Shown here: one piece after another, positions 53,112 to 62,034 of the stretch
How positions within the stretch are numbered: position 1 is the first letter of the stretch
How the letters are laid out: each line of letters starts with the position of its first letter
NCBI RefSeq assembly: GCF_026343955.1
Contig: NZ_JAPKNI010000004.1
Location: 1 to 64,000 of the forward strand
DNA: 64,000 nucleotides
Direction: 5' to 3'
Source of the DNA: Kaistia defluvii
GTDB taxonomy: Bacteria > Pseudomonadota > Alphaproteobacteria > Rhizobiales > Kaistiaceae
Translations under genes and position numbers: made by a program
The notes under the pieces: generated by a model
What the model saw: the letters and a program-made list of their open reading frames with translations, nothing else
Told to the model about the DNA's origin: nothing
The model's database searches: none

Positions 53112-53755
53112 GCCCGACATCCCAGACCGAATCCGCGCTTCGCGAGCGCATCTGCAAGTGCGGCGCGTCGATGTTCCAGCGCGGCCTGACCTTCGGCTCG
53201 ACCGGCAACATCTCGGTCGCCTTGCCCGATGGCGGCTGGCTGATGACGCCGACCAACGCCTCGCTCGGCGACCTCGACCCGGCCCGCATCTCGAAGATCG
53301 ACGCCAACGGCAACCATGTGAGCGGCGACAAGCCGACCAAGGAAGCCTTCCTGCACCGGGTCATGTACCAGCAACGCCCGACCTGCGAGGCCGTGGTTCA
53401 CCTGCACTCGACCCATTCGGTGGCGGTGTCCTGCCTGCACCATATCGACCATCACGACTGCCTGCCGCCGCTGACGGCCTATTACATCATGCGCGTCGGC
53501 AAGCTGCCGCTGGTCCCATACCATCCGCCCGGCGACGAGAGCCTGGCGCTGGCGGTGGAAAAACTGGCTGAAAAGCACCACGCCGTGCTGCTCGCCAATC
53601 ACGGACCGGTCGTCGCGGGAAAGAGCCTCGAAGACGCGATGTATGCGACAGAGGAACTGGAGGAGACGGCGAAGCTGTTCCTGATGCTGCGCGGCGAGGC
53701 CACCCGCCCGCTGACGCCGGAACAGGTCGCCGAACTGCGCAAGCGCGGCGGCTGA
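53093..53755 (+). CDS. otnC: 3-oxo-tetronate 4-phosphate decarboxylase (class II aldolase family)
   Basis: A class II aldolase/adducin-fold enzyme of 220 residues from ATG 53093, or 215 from the GTG at 53108, which overlaps the otnK stop as GTGA. The zinc site is in VHLHSTHS, and ANHGPVVAGKSLEDA is conserved. OtnC decarboxylates 3-oxo-tetronate 4-phosphate to dihydroxyacetone phosphate, the last step of the route that begins with LtnD. Confidence 0.9.
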   Translation: MEFARVSPTSQTESALRERICKCGASMFQRGLTFGSTGNISVALPDGGWLMTPTNASLGDLDPARISKIDANGNHVSGDKPTKEAFLHRVMYQQRPTCEAVVHLHSTHSVAVSCLHHIDHHDCLPPLTAYYIMRVGKLPLVPYHPPGDESLALAVEKLAEKHHAVLLANHGPVVAGKSLEDAMYATEELEETAKLFLMLRGEATRPLTPEQVAELRKRGG

Positions 53756-53890
53756 AGCGCCCGCGCCAACTGCCGACCCAATCGTGATCGGGACCCTCGG
53801 TTCCGGTCACGATGGATTGACGGAGCCGTCCTTGAGTCGCTGCCGGCCAAGCCGATAATCCTTCCCCTGCGGTTGCATGGGGAGGACAGC

Positions 53891-54025
53891 ATGAGACTCG
53901 TTTTCGCTCTGCTTTTCTGCGTGGTGTCGCTCGCCGGTTGCCAGACAGACCAGGCATCGAACGAAGGCACCTTCAGCAGTTGCCAGTCGATTGGAACGGG
54001 CGGCACCGCCGACGTCATCTGCTGA
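53891..54025 (+). CDS. Small lipoprotein
   Basis: A 44-residue protein starting at ATG 53891 behind a clear GGAGGACAGC ribosome binding site. It reads MRLVFALLFCVVSLAGC, a complete lipoprotein signal with lipobox SLAGC, then a short mature tail with three cysteines including the lipidated one and one at the very end. No known family is recognised. It lies 135 bp after otnC and is independently positioned. Confidence 0.7.
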   Translation: MRLVFALLFCVVSLAGCQTDQASNEGTFSSCQSIGTGGTADVIC

Positions 54026-54137
54026 CCGGCGCGGCACAGGGCTCCGGCCTATCTCCACGGCCGGTGTTCCCGGGCTTTGGCCTTCGCCGGGGCGACGGAG
54101 GCTGCGCATGCGGGATCGCGTCTCGATCAGCCGGCTC

Positions 54138-54168
54138 CCTTCACCTCTCCCCGAGGGAGAGGTGAAGG
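54138..54168. repeat. Palindromic repeat at the 3' end of the GatZ-like gene
   Basis: 14-bp stem CCTTCACCTCTCCC (54138-54151) and its complement (54155-54168) around a 3-base loop. A shorter, similar copy is at 56498-56518 on the other side of the operon. Confidence 0.55.
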
Positions 54169-54194
54169 CTAGTATCCGGCGGAGAGAGCCTTGC

Positions 54195-55469
54195 CTACGG
54201 CCGGCAGGCCCGTCCGTAGAGTTGCAGCATGCGCTCGATGCCGCGTTCCAGCAGCGCCTCGGCCGTCGCCGCGCATTCGCCGCTGCGCACCGCTTCCGCG
54301 TCCTCGGCGAGGAACTGCGTGATCAGCGGCTCCGGGATCGTCCGGCCCTGCAGCGTCGCCATCAGCTTCGCCACCGCGCGCTCGGCCTGCTCGTGCGGCC
54401 AGTAATAGCGGATGCGGTCGCTGTAGCTGTAGTGACGCAGCACATGCTGCTCGTCCGGCGTGCCGGGATAATAGCGCTGCCAGTAGTTCGGCTCGGCCAG
54501 CATCAGCGCTTCCATCGCCTTTGCCAGCGCCCGGTCGCCATAGGAAGCCTCCAGCTCCGAGGCGATCAGGTCGAGGCCATAGAGCGTCTGGCGCAGCGCG
54601 AAGGTCAGGCCCGGCCCGACCTTCAGGATCGGGAAGCCGTCGCGGACCAGCGTCGCGAGGGCCGGTTCCGGCTGGTAATCGGTCGAGTGCGCCTCGAACA
54701 CGAACTGCGGCTCGTCGGCGAGGACGGCGATCAGGTCGCGCGCCCGCTCCGGCCGGTAGACGACGACCTTGTCATGACCGAATTCGACGCCCGGCTGCAC
54801 GACCAGGCCGATGACGCGGGCAAAGGCTTCGCCAAGGCCGGCTTCAGCAAAGACCCGGCGATGGGTGGCGATGGTTTCGCGCGCCGCGGAAGCGAGAGTC
54901 GGCGGCACGTCGTCGAGATCGTGCAGCGCGCCACCCGGCGTCGGCACTTCCGTGCCGATGATATAGACCGGAAGCGTCAGGCCGTTTGACCTGGCCGTCG
55001 CCTCGGCCACCTTGGCAAGGCGCGCCGCGCGATGCGCCGTCGTCTCGTCGTCGAGGCCTTCCGGCTCGCCGGCGCAGCCCATGCTGGCGTCGAGATGGAT
55101 CTTCGTGAAGCCGGCGGCGACATAGGCGCCGACCATGATCTCGGCCCTGGCCAAGGCCTCCTCTGCCGGAAGGCTGCGCCAGGGGTTGGGTCCCAGATGG
55201 TCGCCGCCGAGGATGAGGTTCGCCATGTCAAAACCGACTTCGGCAGCGATACCCTCGACGAAGCGGCGGAAATCGGCCGGCTTCATGCCGGTATAGCCGC
55301 CCTCGTGATTGACCTGGTTGCAGGTCGCCTCGATCAGCACGACGGTATTGGTGCGGAGCCCCTCGCGCAGCGTCGCGCGGATCACGGACGGGTGTGCCGA
55401 GCAGACGGAGGTGATGCCGCTGACGCGGCCGGCCTGATAATCGGCGGCGAGTTCGGTCAGAAGGCTCAT
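54195..55469 (-). CDS. GatZ/KbaZ-like protein (tagatose-6-phosphate epimerase or aldolase subunit family)
   Basis: A 424-residue protein of the GatZ/KbaZ family. It has [46 protein letters not shown] and [10 protein letters not shown] stretches. In enteric bacteria GatZ/KbaZ is the noncatalytic partner of tagatose-bisphosphate aldolase; in rhizobial relatives members act as D-tagatose-6-phosphate 4-epimerases. No GatY-like aldolase gene lies nearby, and it overlaps the upstream PfkB kinase by 4 bases (ATGA at 55466-55469), so epimerase activity on the kinase product is the better guess. Confidence 0.85.
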   Translation of the reverse strand: MSLLTELAADYQAGRVSGITSVCSAHPSVIRATLREGLRTNTVVLIEATCNQVNHEGGYTGMKPADFRRFVEGIAAEVGFDMANLILGGDHLGPNPWRSLPAEEALARAEIMVGAYVAAGFTKIHLDASMGCAGEPEGLDDETTAHRAARLAKVAEATARSNGLTLPVYIIGTEVPTPGGALHDLDDVPPTLASAARETIATHRRVFAEAGLGEAFARVIGLVVQPGVEFGHDKVVVYRPERARDLIAVLADEPQFVFEAHSTDYQPEPALATLVRDGFPILKVGPGLTFALRQTLYGLDLIASELEASYGDRALAKAMEALMLAEPNYWQRYYPGTPDEQHVLRHYSYSDRIRYYWPHEQAERAVAKLMATLQGRTIPEPLITQFLAEDAEAVRSGECAATAEALLERGIERMLQLYGRACRP

Positions 55470-56425
55470 GCGTGGGCTCCCACCGGCGTTGCGGCGATAA
55501 AGGCATCCAGTTCGGCGAAGGACGAGGTTCCCTCCATCGGACCCTTGACGGTGACGGTGCGCGCGCCGGCGGCATTGGCATAGCGCAAGGCATCCTCCAC
55601 CGACCTGCCGAGCCGGCGGGCGACCAGGAAGGTGGCGCCAAAGCTGTCGCCGGCGCCGGTCGGGTCGATTTCCTCGACGACGAAGCCGGGCATGTCAGTT
55701 CGGCCGCTGCGGTCGAAATGGCTGGCGCCGGCCTTGCCGCGCTTCAGCACGATTTCCTGCACGCCGGCATCGAGCAGCGCCGCGATCGCGCGGCCCTCGT
55801 CGGCCTCGCCGGAGAACAGCGACAGTTCCTCGCCCGAGGGCAGGAACAGGTCGGTCGCCGCGAGCACGGACTGGAAGGCCGCCTTGCCGGCGGGGTCGCG
55901 CAGCATCTCGACGCGGATATTGGGATCGAACGACACCGTGCCGCCGCGCGCCTTGATGGCGGGGATGGACGCGCTGACCATGCCGAACACGGCGGGAACC
56001 GGCAGACCGGAGCCCATGACATGCAGGTGCCCGGCCTCGGCGAGCACGGCCTGCGCCTCCGGCGTGGCGGCGATGCGTCCGGCGGCGCTGTCGCGCATGT
56101 TGAAGACGAAGTCGCGGCCACCATCGGGGCGGTAGCGGACGAAGGCGCTGCCGGTGGCGGCGCCCGGATGGATGGCGACGGCGGAGACGTCGACGCCGTC
56201 CTGCTTCAGGCGCTCGAGATTGACGGTGCCGAAATCGTCGTCGCCGACCGCGGAAACGATCGCCGCCGGATGGCCGAGCTTGCCGACCTGGTCGATGAAG
56301 ATCGCCGGCGCGCCGCTCGGGAACGGACCGATCAGGGTCTGCGCCTCGAGGAAGCCATGGCCGAGCGTGGTCGCCATGATCTCGACGAGGATCTCGCCGA
56401 TGGTGACGATCTTGCCTTCAATCAT
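55466..56425 (-). CDS. PfkB-family sugar kinase (tagatose/ketose kinase-like)
   Basis: A 319-residue PfkB kinase. It begins [17 protein letters not shown], has [16 protein letters not shown] and the catalytic [18 protein letters not shown] motif. The pattern is close to tagatose and 2-keto-3-deoxygluconate kinases. Paired with the GatZ-like gene (ATGA overlap), it should phosphorylate a ketohexose. A palindromic repeat lies about 70 bp upstream. Confidence 0.88.
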   Translation of the reverse strand: MIEGKIVTIGEILVEIMATTLGHGFLEAQTLIGPFPSGAPAIFIDQVGKLGHPAAIVSAVGDDDFGTVNLERLKQDGVDVSAVAIHPGAATGSAFVRYRPDGGRDFVFNMRDSAAGRIAATPEAQAVLAEAGHLHVMGSGLPVPAVFGMVSASIPAIKARGGTVSFDPNIRVEMLRDPAGKAAFQSVLAATDLFLPSGEELSLFSGEADEGRAIAALLDAGVQEIVLKRGKAGASHFDRSGRTDMPGFVVEEIDPTGAGDSFGATFLVARRLGRSVEDALRYANAAGARTVTVKGPMEGTSSFAELDAFIAATPVGAHA

Positions 56426-56497
56426 CCTTTTCGCCCCTCCCTGGGCTCGCCCGCCTGGAGCAGGATAGCGTTGCGTCCGACAGGACCGTATTTCTTC

Positions 56498-56518
56498 ACC
56501 TCTCCCTGAGGGAGAGGT
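56498..56518. repeat. Palindromic repeat upstream of the kinase gene
   Basis: 9-bp stem ACCTCTCCC/GGGAGAGGT around TGA, similar to the longer copy at 54138-54168 but truncated. Confidence 0.55.
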
Positions 56519-56569
56519 CAGCAAGCAGATCCCGATCCATCGATCTCCAACAGGGCCGACAACTCGATA

Positions 56570-57802
56570 TCACGTCTGAAACAGCGTGATCGGCTGGGCG
56601 CTGGCGTAGATCGCGCTCTCGTCAATGGAAAACATGCGCTGATGCATGATCAGCGCACCGCCGAGCGCCGGGCCTTCAAGCCCCAGCGCAGAGACCTCGA
56701 TCCTGGGCATCGGGAACCCTTCGAGGAACTCGCTGCGCATGGCTTCCTCGACCTCTTCGGCGACGAAGCGGAACAGCGGCGCCACCGTGCCGCCGAGGAT
56801 GATCACGCCGGGGTTGAGCACGCTCGATAGCTGGATCAGGCCGATGGCGAGGCCGCCGCCCCATTCGCGCGCCGTGCGGATCGCGCTCGCCTCGCCGGCT
56901 GCCAGCGCTGCCAGCAACTGGTCGAGATCCGCCCCTTCGGCGGCGCCATTGGCGCGGTAGCGCGCCAGCACGGCGTCCTTGCCGATATAGCTTTCGAGAT
57001 GGCCCGGCTTGTGCCGCCCGGCATAAAAGCCCTCGCTGCCGAGCACGATCTGGCCGAATTCGCCGGCAAAGCCGGACGAGCCGCGAAACAGCCTGCCACC
57101 GATGACGATGCCGCCGCCGGCGCCATTCTCGATCAGCAGGAAGGCGACCGTCTCGGCGCTGTGCTGGGTGTCGCGATAGGTCTCGGCGATGGCGAAGGCA
57201 TTGGCGTCGTTCTCGATCGAGACCGCCAGTTCCAGCTTGGGAAAGCGGGCGGCGAGGCGTCGGGCGATCAGGCTCTTCAGGTCGACATCGCGCCAGCCGA
57301 TGATCAGCGCGTTGAGCACCTTGCCGTCGGCATCGAGCAGCGCCGGCAGGGTGACGCAGAGACCGCGGATCTGGCCCTGGTCCGGCAGCCCCTCGATGAT
57401 CTCGCCGATCATCGCGGCGATGCGGTCGATGCCGTCCTCGACGGGCAGCTGATGGGTCGGGAACGGGGTGGAGATGCGCCGGATTTCGTTGGCGCAGAGG
57501 TCGATGGCGACGACGGTCAGCCGGTCGACGCCGATCTCGGCGCCCAGGAAGGTCGCACCGGCCGGATTGATCTCGATGTTGATGCCGGGCCGCCCGGTCC
57601 TGGCGGCGTTCTCGCCCCGGCCACCATTCGGCAGTTCGACGACGAGCGCATCGGCCATCAGGTTGGTGATGATGTTGCCGGTGGTCGAGCGGTTGAGCCC
57701 GAGCCTGCGCGCCAGATCGGCCCGGCTCATTCCCCCGCTGCGAAACAGCGCGTTCAGCGCCCGGATTTCGTTGAGGTAGCGGACGGATTGAGGGGTTGCC
57801 AA
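56570..57802 (-). CDS. ROK-family transcriptional regulator
   Basis: A 410-residue ROK repressor with an N-terminal winged helix (ALFRSGGMSRADLARRLGLNRSTTGNIITNLM) and a sugar-kinase-fold domain (GAEIGVDRLTVVAIDL, IENDANAFAIAE, ENGAGGGIVIGG). No ATG precedes the winged helix in this frame; TTG at 57802 is the most plausible start. It is last in a leftward unit after permease and binding-protein genes, and candidate operators of TTTGTTnG-n9-CAAACAnA form lie at 61658-61682 and 62996-63020. Confidence 0.88.
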   Translation of the reverse strand: MATPQSVRYLNEIRALNALFRSGGMSRADLARRLGLNRSTTGNIITNLMADALVVELPNGGRGENAARTGRPGINIEINPAGATFLGAEIGVDRLTVVAIDLCANEIRRISTPFPTHQLPVEDGIDRIAAMIGEIIEGLPDQGQIRGLCVTLPALLDADGKVLNALIIGWRDVDLKSLIARRLAARFPKLELAVSIENDANAFAIAETYRDTQHSAETVAFLLIENGAGGGIVIGGRLFRGSSGFAGEFGQIVLGSEGFYAGRHKPGHLESYIGKDAVLARYRANGAAEGADLDQLLAALAAGEASAIRTAREWGGGLAIGLIQLSSVLNPGVIILGGTVAPLFRFVAEEVEEAMRSEFLEGFPMPRIEVSALGLEGPALGGALIMHQRMFSIDESAIYASAQPITLFQT

Positions 57803-57876
57803 GATCTGGGACTCATTCTGGAACGACTTGGAGGCTTCCCGGAACGCGCGAGACTTGAACCCGCGCGGGCGGAGAG

Positions 57877-57902
57877 GGAGAGGCGGCCAAGACCGCCTCT
57901 CC
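57877..57902. terminator. Hairpin between the binding-protein and ROK genes
   Basis: 10-bp perfect arms GGAGAGGCGG (57877-57886) and CCGCCTCTCC (57893-57902), 6-nt loop. No T-run on the minus strand; probably an intercistronic hairpin. Confidence 0.5.
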
Positions 57903-57939
57903 AAAGGGCCTGCGCGCAATCTCTGCGCGCTACGCCTGA

Positions 57940-58959
57940 TTACTGCGTCTTGCGCATTTCGAGAAGGCCGTCGACGTTATCGAGCGTGACGGGGATCCAG
58001 GGCACGGAGTAATGCTGCGACTTGCCGCCTTCCCAGGCCAGCTTGCCGCCATTGACGTCCCAGACCTTGGCCTGCGGCTTGTAGTCGGGCTGCTTGGCGA
58101 CAAGGGCGAGGTCGATCGCGCCCTGGGCCTGTGCGTCGGCATCCTGCAGCGTCGACATCATCTCGCCGCGCTTGACGGCGAGCAGCGCGTCGGTGACGCC
58201 ATCGACGCCGGCGACCGGGATGGTCTTCGGGTCGAGGCCGTGCGCCTTGATCGCCTCGAGCGCGCCGATGGCGATCTCGTCATTCTCGCCGATGACGCCG
58301 TTGATCTCGCCGGCATGGGCGGTCAGCCAGTTTTCCATCAGCGACAGGGCCTCGGCGCGCGACCAGTTGGCGGTCTTCTGCTCGAGAACCTTGATGTCGG
58401 GATAGTCCTTCAGCGTCTCTTCGATGCCCTGCAGGCGCTGCACCTGGGCCGACTGGCCGATCATGCCTTCGCCGATGACGACATTGCCCTTGCCGCCCAT
58501 CTTGTCGAAGACGGACTTGGCCAGCATCTTGCCGGCTTCGACGTCGTTGGAAGCGATGTAGGCGTTGTAGAGGTCGGTATTGGAGATCAGCGTGTTCGAG
58601 CCGATGACGGTGATGCCGGCATCCTTGGCGCGCTGGACGGGATCGTTGCCGGCGTCGATGTCGACGGGCACGAAGATGATCGCGTCATACTTCTCGCTGA
58701 TCGCGGTGTCGAACTGGTTCGACTGGGTCAGCGCGTCCATGCGGCCGTCGAGCACGGTCAGCTTGACGCTGCCGTCCTTGACCAACGGATGCTCGTTGGC
58801 GGCATTGGCCCAGAGCACGTTGAACTCCGTGTCGAGGCTCTGCACCACGGCGGCGATGCGGACAGGGTCGGCGGCTGCCGCCTGCCCGATCGTCAGCGCC
58901 GCGATGCCGACGCCGGCCAGCATGGCCAGCCCCCGGCGGGTAAAGGTGTTGAGTGCCAT
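57940..58959 (-). CDS. Sugar ABC transporter substrate-binding protein (third importer)
   Basis: A 339-residue RbsB-type binding protein with a signal peptide (about 1-29, ending AAAA). It has the VVQSLDTEFNVLWANAANEH N-terminal segment and the VIGENDEIAIGALEAIKAHG ligand-site segment. It lies downstream of the permease gene, separated by a short hairpin (58995-59012), and is followed by the ROK regulator gene. Substrate is not determinable; the neighbours suggest a hexitol or ketohexose. Confidence 0.93.
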   Translation of the reverse strand: MALNTFTRRGLAMLAGVGIAALTIGQAAAADPVRIAAVVQSLDTEFNVLWANAANEHPLVKDGSVKLTVLDGRMDALTQSNQFDTAISEKYDAIIFVPVDIDAGNDPVQRAKDAGITVIGSNTLISNTDLYNAYIASNDVEAGKMLAKSVFDKMGGKGNVVIGEGMIGQSAQVQRLQGIEETLKDYPDIKVLEQKTANWSRAEALSLMENWLTAHAGEINGVIGENDEIAIGALEAIKAHGLDPKTIPVAGVDGVTDALLAVKRGEMMSTLQDADAQAQGAIDLALVAKQPDYKPQAKVWDVNGGKLAWEGGKSQHYSVPWIPVTLDNVDGLLEMRKTQ

Positions 58960-58994
58960 TATGGGTTTCCTCCCTCAGTCATAGCTCTGCATTC

Positions 58995-59012
58995 CCGCGC
59001 GCAAGCGCGCGG
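58995..59012. terminator. Short hairpin between permease and binding-protein genes
   Basis: Perfect 8-bp arms CCGCGCGC (58995-59002) and GCGCGCGG (59005-59012) around AA, between the permease stop and the binding-protein start. No T-run; likely an RNA-processing or stability element. Confidence 0.5.
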
Positions 59013-59018
59013 ATCCCA

Positions 59019-60005
59019 TCAAGGATTCAGGTTTCTGGAGCGGTCGATCAGGACGGCGACGACGATGATCGCGCCCTTGATGATCTGCTGGTAGTAGGAC
59101 GACACCCCCATCAGATCGAGACCGTTCGAGATGACGCCGATGATCAGCGCGCCGATCAGCGTGTAGACCACCGAGCCGACGCCGCCGGTCAGCGAGGTGC
59201 CCCCGATGACGACCGCGGCGATCGCGTCGAGTTCGTAGCCGAGGCCCGCCTGCGGCAGCGCCGAGGTGGTGCGGGCCGTCAGGATCATGCCGGCGAGACC
59301 GGCCAGCGCGCCCATCAGCAGATAGGCCGAGAAGATCACCGTGCGGGTCGGGATGCCGCTGGTCTTGGCGCTCTTCACATTGCCGCCGACGGCGTAGATC
59401 CAGCGGCCATAGACCGTGTAGCGCAGCGTGATCCAGGCCGCGATGAAGACGATCGCGAAGATGATGACCGGAACCGGGATGCCGGCGATGAAGCCTTGGC
59501 CGAGCCAGCGGAATTCGGGCGAGAGATTGGGGATCGGCCGACCGTTCGAGTAGAGCAGCGTCGCGCCGCGCGCCATCGACAGCATGCCGAGCGTGACGAC
59601 GAAGGCGGGCACCGAAAATCGGGCGATCAGCGTGCCGTTGACGGCGCCGAACAGAGCACCGACGCCCACGGCCGCGAAGAAGGCGATGGCCGGATTATAG
59701 GGATCCCCGCCGGTGACCAGGCTGCCGGCGACAACGCCGGTCAGCGCCAGCACCGAGCCGATCGACAGGTCGATGCCGCCGGTCAGGATGACGAAGGTCA
59801 TGCCGATGGCGAGGATGCCGTTGATCGACACCTGCCGCAGCACGTTCATGAGATTGGCGGTCGACAGGAAGTTCGGATGCGCGAAGGAGAGGATCACGAA
59901 CAGGATGAGGAACGACAGCAGGATGCCGTAGCGCGACAAAAACCGGCCGATCGCCTGGCTTCTGGCTCCGGCAGCGCCGGCGGTGGTGGTGAGTTCGGTC
60001 GACAT
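59019..60005 (-). CDS. Sugar ABC transporter permease (third importer)
   Basis: A 328-residue RbsC-type permease. It begins MSTELTTTAGAAGARSQAIG, has membrane segments including GGIDLSIGSVLALTGVVAG and the cytoplasmic GGNVKSAKTSGIPTR loop and GGTSLTGGVGS. The start at 60005 is chosen because the upstream frame runs inside the ATPase gene. It follows the ATPase gene by 16 bp. Confidence 0.94.
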   Translation of the reverse strand: MSTELTTTAGAAGARSQAIGRFLSRYGILLSFLILFVILSFAHPNFLSTANLMNVLRQVSINGILAIGMTFVILTGGIDLSIGSVLALTGVVAGSLVTGGDPYNPAIAFFAAVGVGALFGAVNGTLIARFSVPAFVVTLGMLSMARGATLLYSNGRPIPNLSPEFRWLGQGFIAGIPVPVIIFAIVFIAAWITLRYTVYGRWIYAVGGNVKSAKTSGIPTRTVIFSAYLLMGALAGLAGMILTARTTSALPQAGLGYELDAIAAVVIGGTSLTGGVGSVVYTLIGALIIGVISNGLDLMGVSSYYQQIIKGAIIVVAVLIDRSRNLNP

Positions 60006-60021
60006 GGGGCGCCTCGGTCGC

Positions 60022-61611
60022 TCAGCTTGCCAGATGGACGAGCGCCTCTTGGGTCGCAGCCGCGCCCTTGAGTTCGCCCGCGATCCGCCCGCGCCGGAAC
60101 ACGAGGATCCGGTCGGCATTGGCGAGAATTTCGGGGATTTCGGAAGAGATCATCAGCACGGAATTGCCGGCCGCCGCGAAGGCGGAGAGGAAGGCATAGA
60201 CCTCCCGCTTGGCGCCCTCGTCGATGCCGCGGGTCGGCTCGTCGCAGATCAGGATCTTCGGCTCGGTCTCGACGCAGCGCGCCAGCACCACCTTCTGCTG
60301 GTTTCCGCCGGAAAGGCTCTGGACCGGCAGGTCGCGCGAGGCTGTACGGATGCGGAAACGCGCGATCTGGCCGTCGACATTCGACGCGACCTTCTTGCCA
60401 TCGACCAAGCCTAGCCTCGAAAACTGGTCGAGCGCCGCCAGCACGACGTTCTCCGAGACGCTGGAGGTCAGGACCAGGCCCGTCTCCTTGCGATCCTCGG
60501 TGACGATGGCGATGCCATTCGAAAGCGCATCGGACGGCGAGCGGATCTCGACCGGCCTGCCCTCGATCGTCACCGTCCCGGCATCCTTGGGCGCATTGCC
60601 ATAGAGCGCATTGGCGAACTCGCTGCGGCCGGCGCCCATCAGCCCGTAAAGGCCGAGGATTTCGCCCTTGGCGAGATCGAGCGAAATGTCCTCGAACTGG
60701 CCGTGGCGGGCGAAGCCGGAGACCGAAATCATCGGCTCGCCGGTGCTGGTGCTGTCGCGGGCCTCCTGGTCGCGCAGATCGCGGCCAACGATCAGCGAGA
60801 TCAGCCGCTGCCGGTCGATATCGGCGAGATCGCCCGCCTCGATGAAGCGGCCGTCGCGGAATACCGTGTAGCTGTCCGCGATCGAGAATATGTCGGTCAG
60901 GCGGTGCGAGACATAGATGATGCCGACGCCCTGGTCCTGCAGCGAACGGATCGCCTGGAACAGCGTCGCCGCTTCCTTCTCGCCGATCGCCGAGGTCGGC
61001 TCGTCCATGATCAGGATGTCGCTCTCGCGGCTGATCGCCTTGGCGATCTCGACGAGCTGGATCTTGGCGACGGAGAGCGAGCGCATGGTGACGCGCGCAT
61101 CGATGTCGAAGCCGAGGCGGGCGAACAGCGCGGCCGCATCCGCCTCCATCTTCGCCTTGTCCGCGAACCAGCCCAGCCGGCGCGGCTCGCGGCCGAGATA
61201 GATGTTTTCGGCCACGGTCATGTCGAGGACCGGGCTCAGTTCCTGCGTGATGATGGCGATGCCGTCGGCCAGCGCCTCGGCGGCCGAGGCGTAGTGCACC
61301 ACCCTGCCCTTGACCATCACCGTGCCGGCATCGGCGCGGTGCAGGCCCATCAGGATGTTGAGGAAGGTCGACTTGCCGGCGCCATTGCCGCCGCAGAGCG
61401 CATGAACGCTGCCGCGCTTCAGGCGGATGCGGCCATCGACCAGCGCCGGAACGCCGGCAAAGGCCTTGGAAATGCTGGTGGCGGCGAGGAGCAGATCCGT
61501 ATCGGCGACGGCACCCTGTTCAGGCGCGGACGGCGACACGGAGGCTGGCGGAACGAGGACGTGATGCGCCTGTTCCGGCTTGCCCTCACCAGGGGAGGCA
61601 GGCTCGGCCAC
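60022..61611 (-). CDS. Sugar ABC transporter ATP-binding protein (third importer)
   Basis: A double-cassette RbsA-type ATPase of 529 residues if the GTG at 61611, preceded by GGGAG, is used. An N-terminal extension of about 38 residues precedes the first cassette (GGNGAGKST, SLSVAKIQL, IMDEPTSAI); the second has GLMGAGRSE, SLSGGNQQK and CDEPTRGID. Another in-frame start, TTG 61677, would overlap a candidate operator. First gene of the leftward ATPase-permease-binding protein-ROK unit. Confidence 0.93.
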   Translation of the reverse strand: MAEPASPGEGKPEQAHHVLVPPASVSPSAPEQGAVADTDLLLAATSISKAFAGVPALVDGRIRLKRGSVHALCGGNGAGKSTFLNILMGLHRADAGTVMVKGRVVHYASAAEALADGIAIITQELSPVLDMTVAENIYLGREPRRLGWFADKAKMEADAAALFARLGFDIDARVTMRSLSVAKIQLVEIAKAISRESDILIMDEPTSAIGEKEAATLFQAIRSLQDQGVGIIYVSHRLTDIFSIADSYTVFRDGRFIEAGDLADIDRQRLISLIVGRDLRDQEARDSTSTGEPMISVSGFARHGQFEDISLDLAKGEILGLYGLMGAGRSEFANALYGNAPKDAGTVTIEGRPVEIRSPSDALSNGIAIVTEDRKETGLVLTSSVSENVVLAALDQFSRLGLVDGKKVASNVDGQIARFRIRTASRDLPVQSLSGGNQQKVVLARCVETEPKILICDEPTRGIDEGAKREVYAFLSAFAAAGNSVLMISSEIPEILANADRILVFRRGRIAGELKGAAATQEALVHLAS

Positions 61612-61657
61612 TAGGACGTTTCTCCCGGTTGATCGGTGCTCGAGGGCCCCGTTCTTT

Positions 61658-61682
61658 TTTGTTCGTTGCGACACCAAACATA
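61658..61682. promoter_or_regulatory. Candidate ROK operator 1
   Basis: TTTGTTCG, 9 bases, CAAACATA. It aligns without gaps with the site at 62996-63020 (TTTGTTnG-n9-CAAACAnA) and is 47 bp upstream of the ATPase GTG. Confidence 0.5.
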
Positions 61683-62034
61683 TTTGCGTGGGTCCGTGGA
61701 GTCAACCTGCCCTCCGGTCAGGCGGGCAGGGATTGGGCATAAGCGCAGAACGGGAATACGGTTGGGTAGCGCGCGCATTGAACCGCACGCATTACTTGCA
61801 CGAATACGCGCAAGCCGCGGAAATAACGCGAATATCGGGCGATGACATAGGACGGCGGAAACGGTCGGCGTCACGCGCCACGCAATCGCGAGAGCGACGC
61901 CTCCCTCGGCCGGAAAGGATGGATGGCAGCCATTGCAGGCGCCATCCACCAAGGTGCGACACGCCCCCGGGAGGAGGGTCGGGACGAGCCGCGGATCAGG
62001 GGCAGCCAGGGGTCAGCCGCCCCCCTGCCCTCAA
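61683..62034. other. Intergenic region between the third importer and the epimerase-like gene
   Basis: About 350 bp. Bases near 61760-61850 are somewhat AT-richer, with CGCG and ATTG patches. Beyond the operator site to its left I see no gene, terminator or tRNA. Confidence 0.5.

Noticed and set aside
51609-53120. Extension of the ltnD frame upstream to 53120
   Set aside because: The added part is antisense to otnK and unlike dehydrogenases; ltnD has a normal start at 51608.
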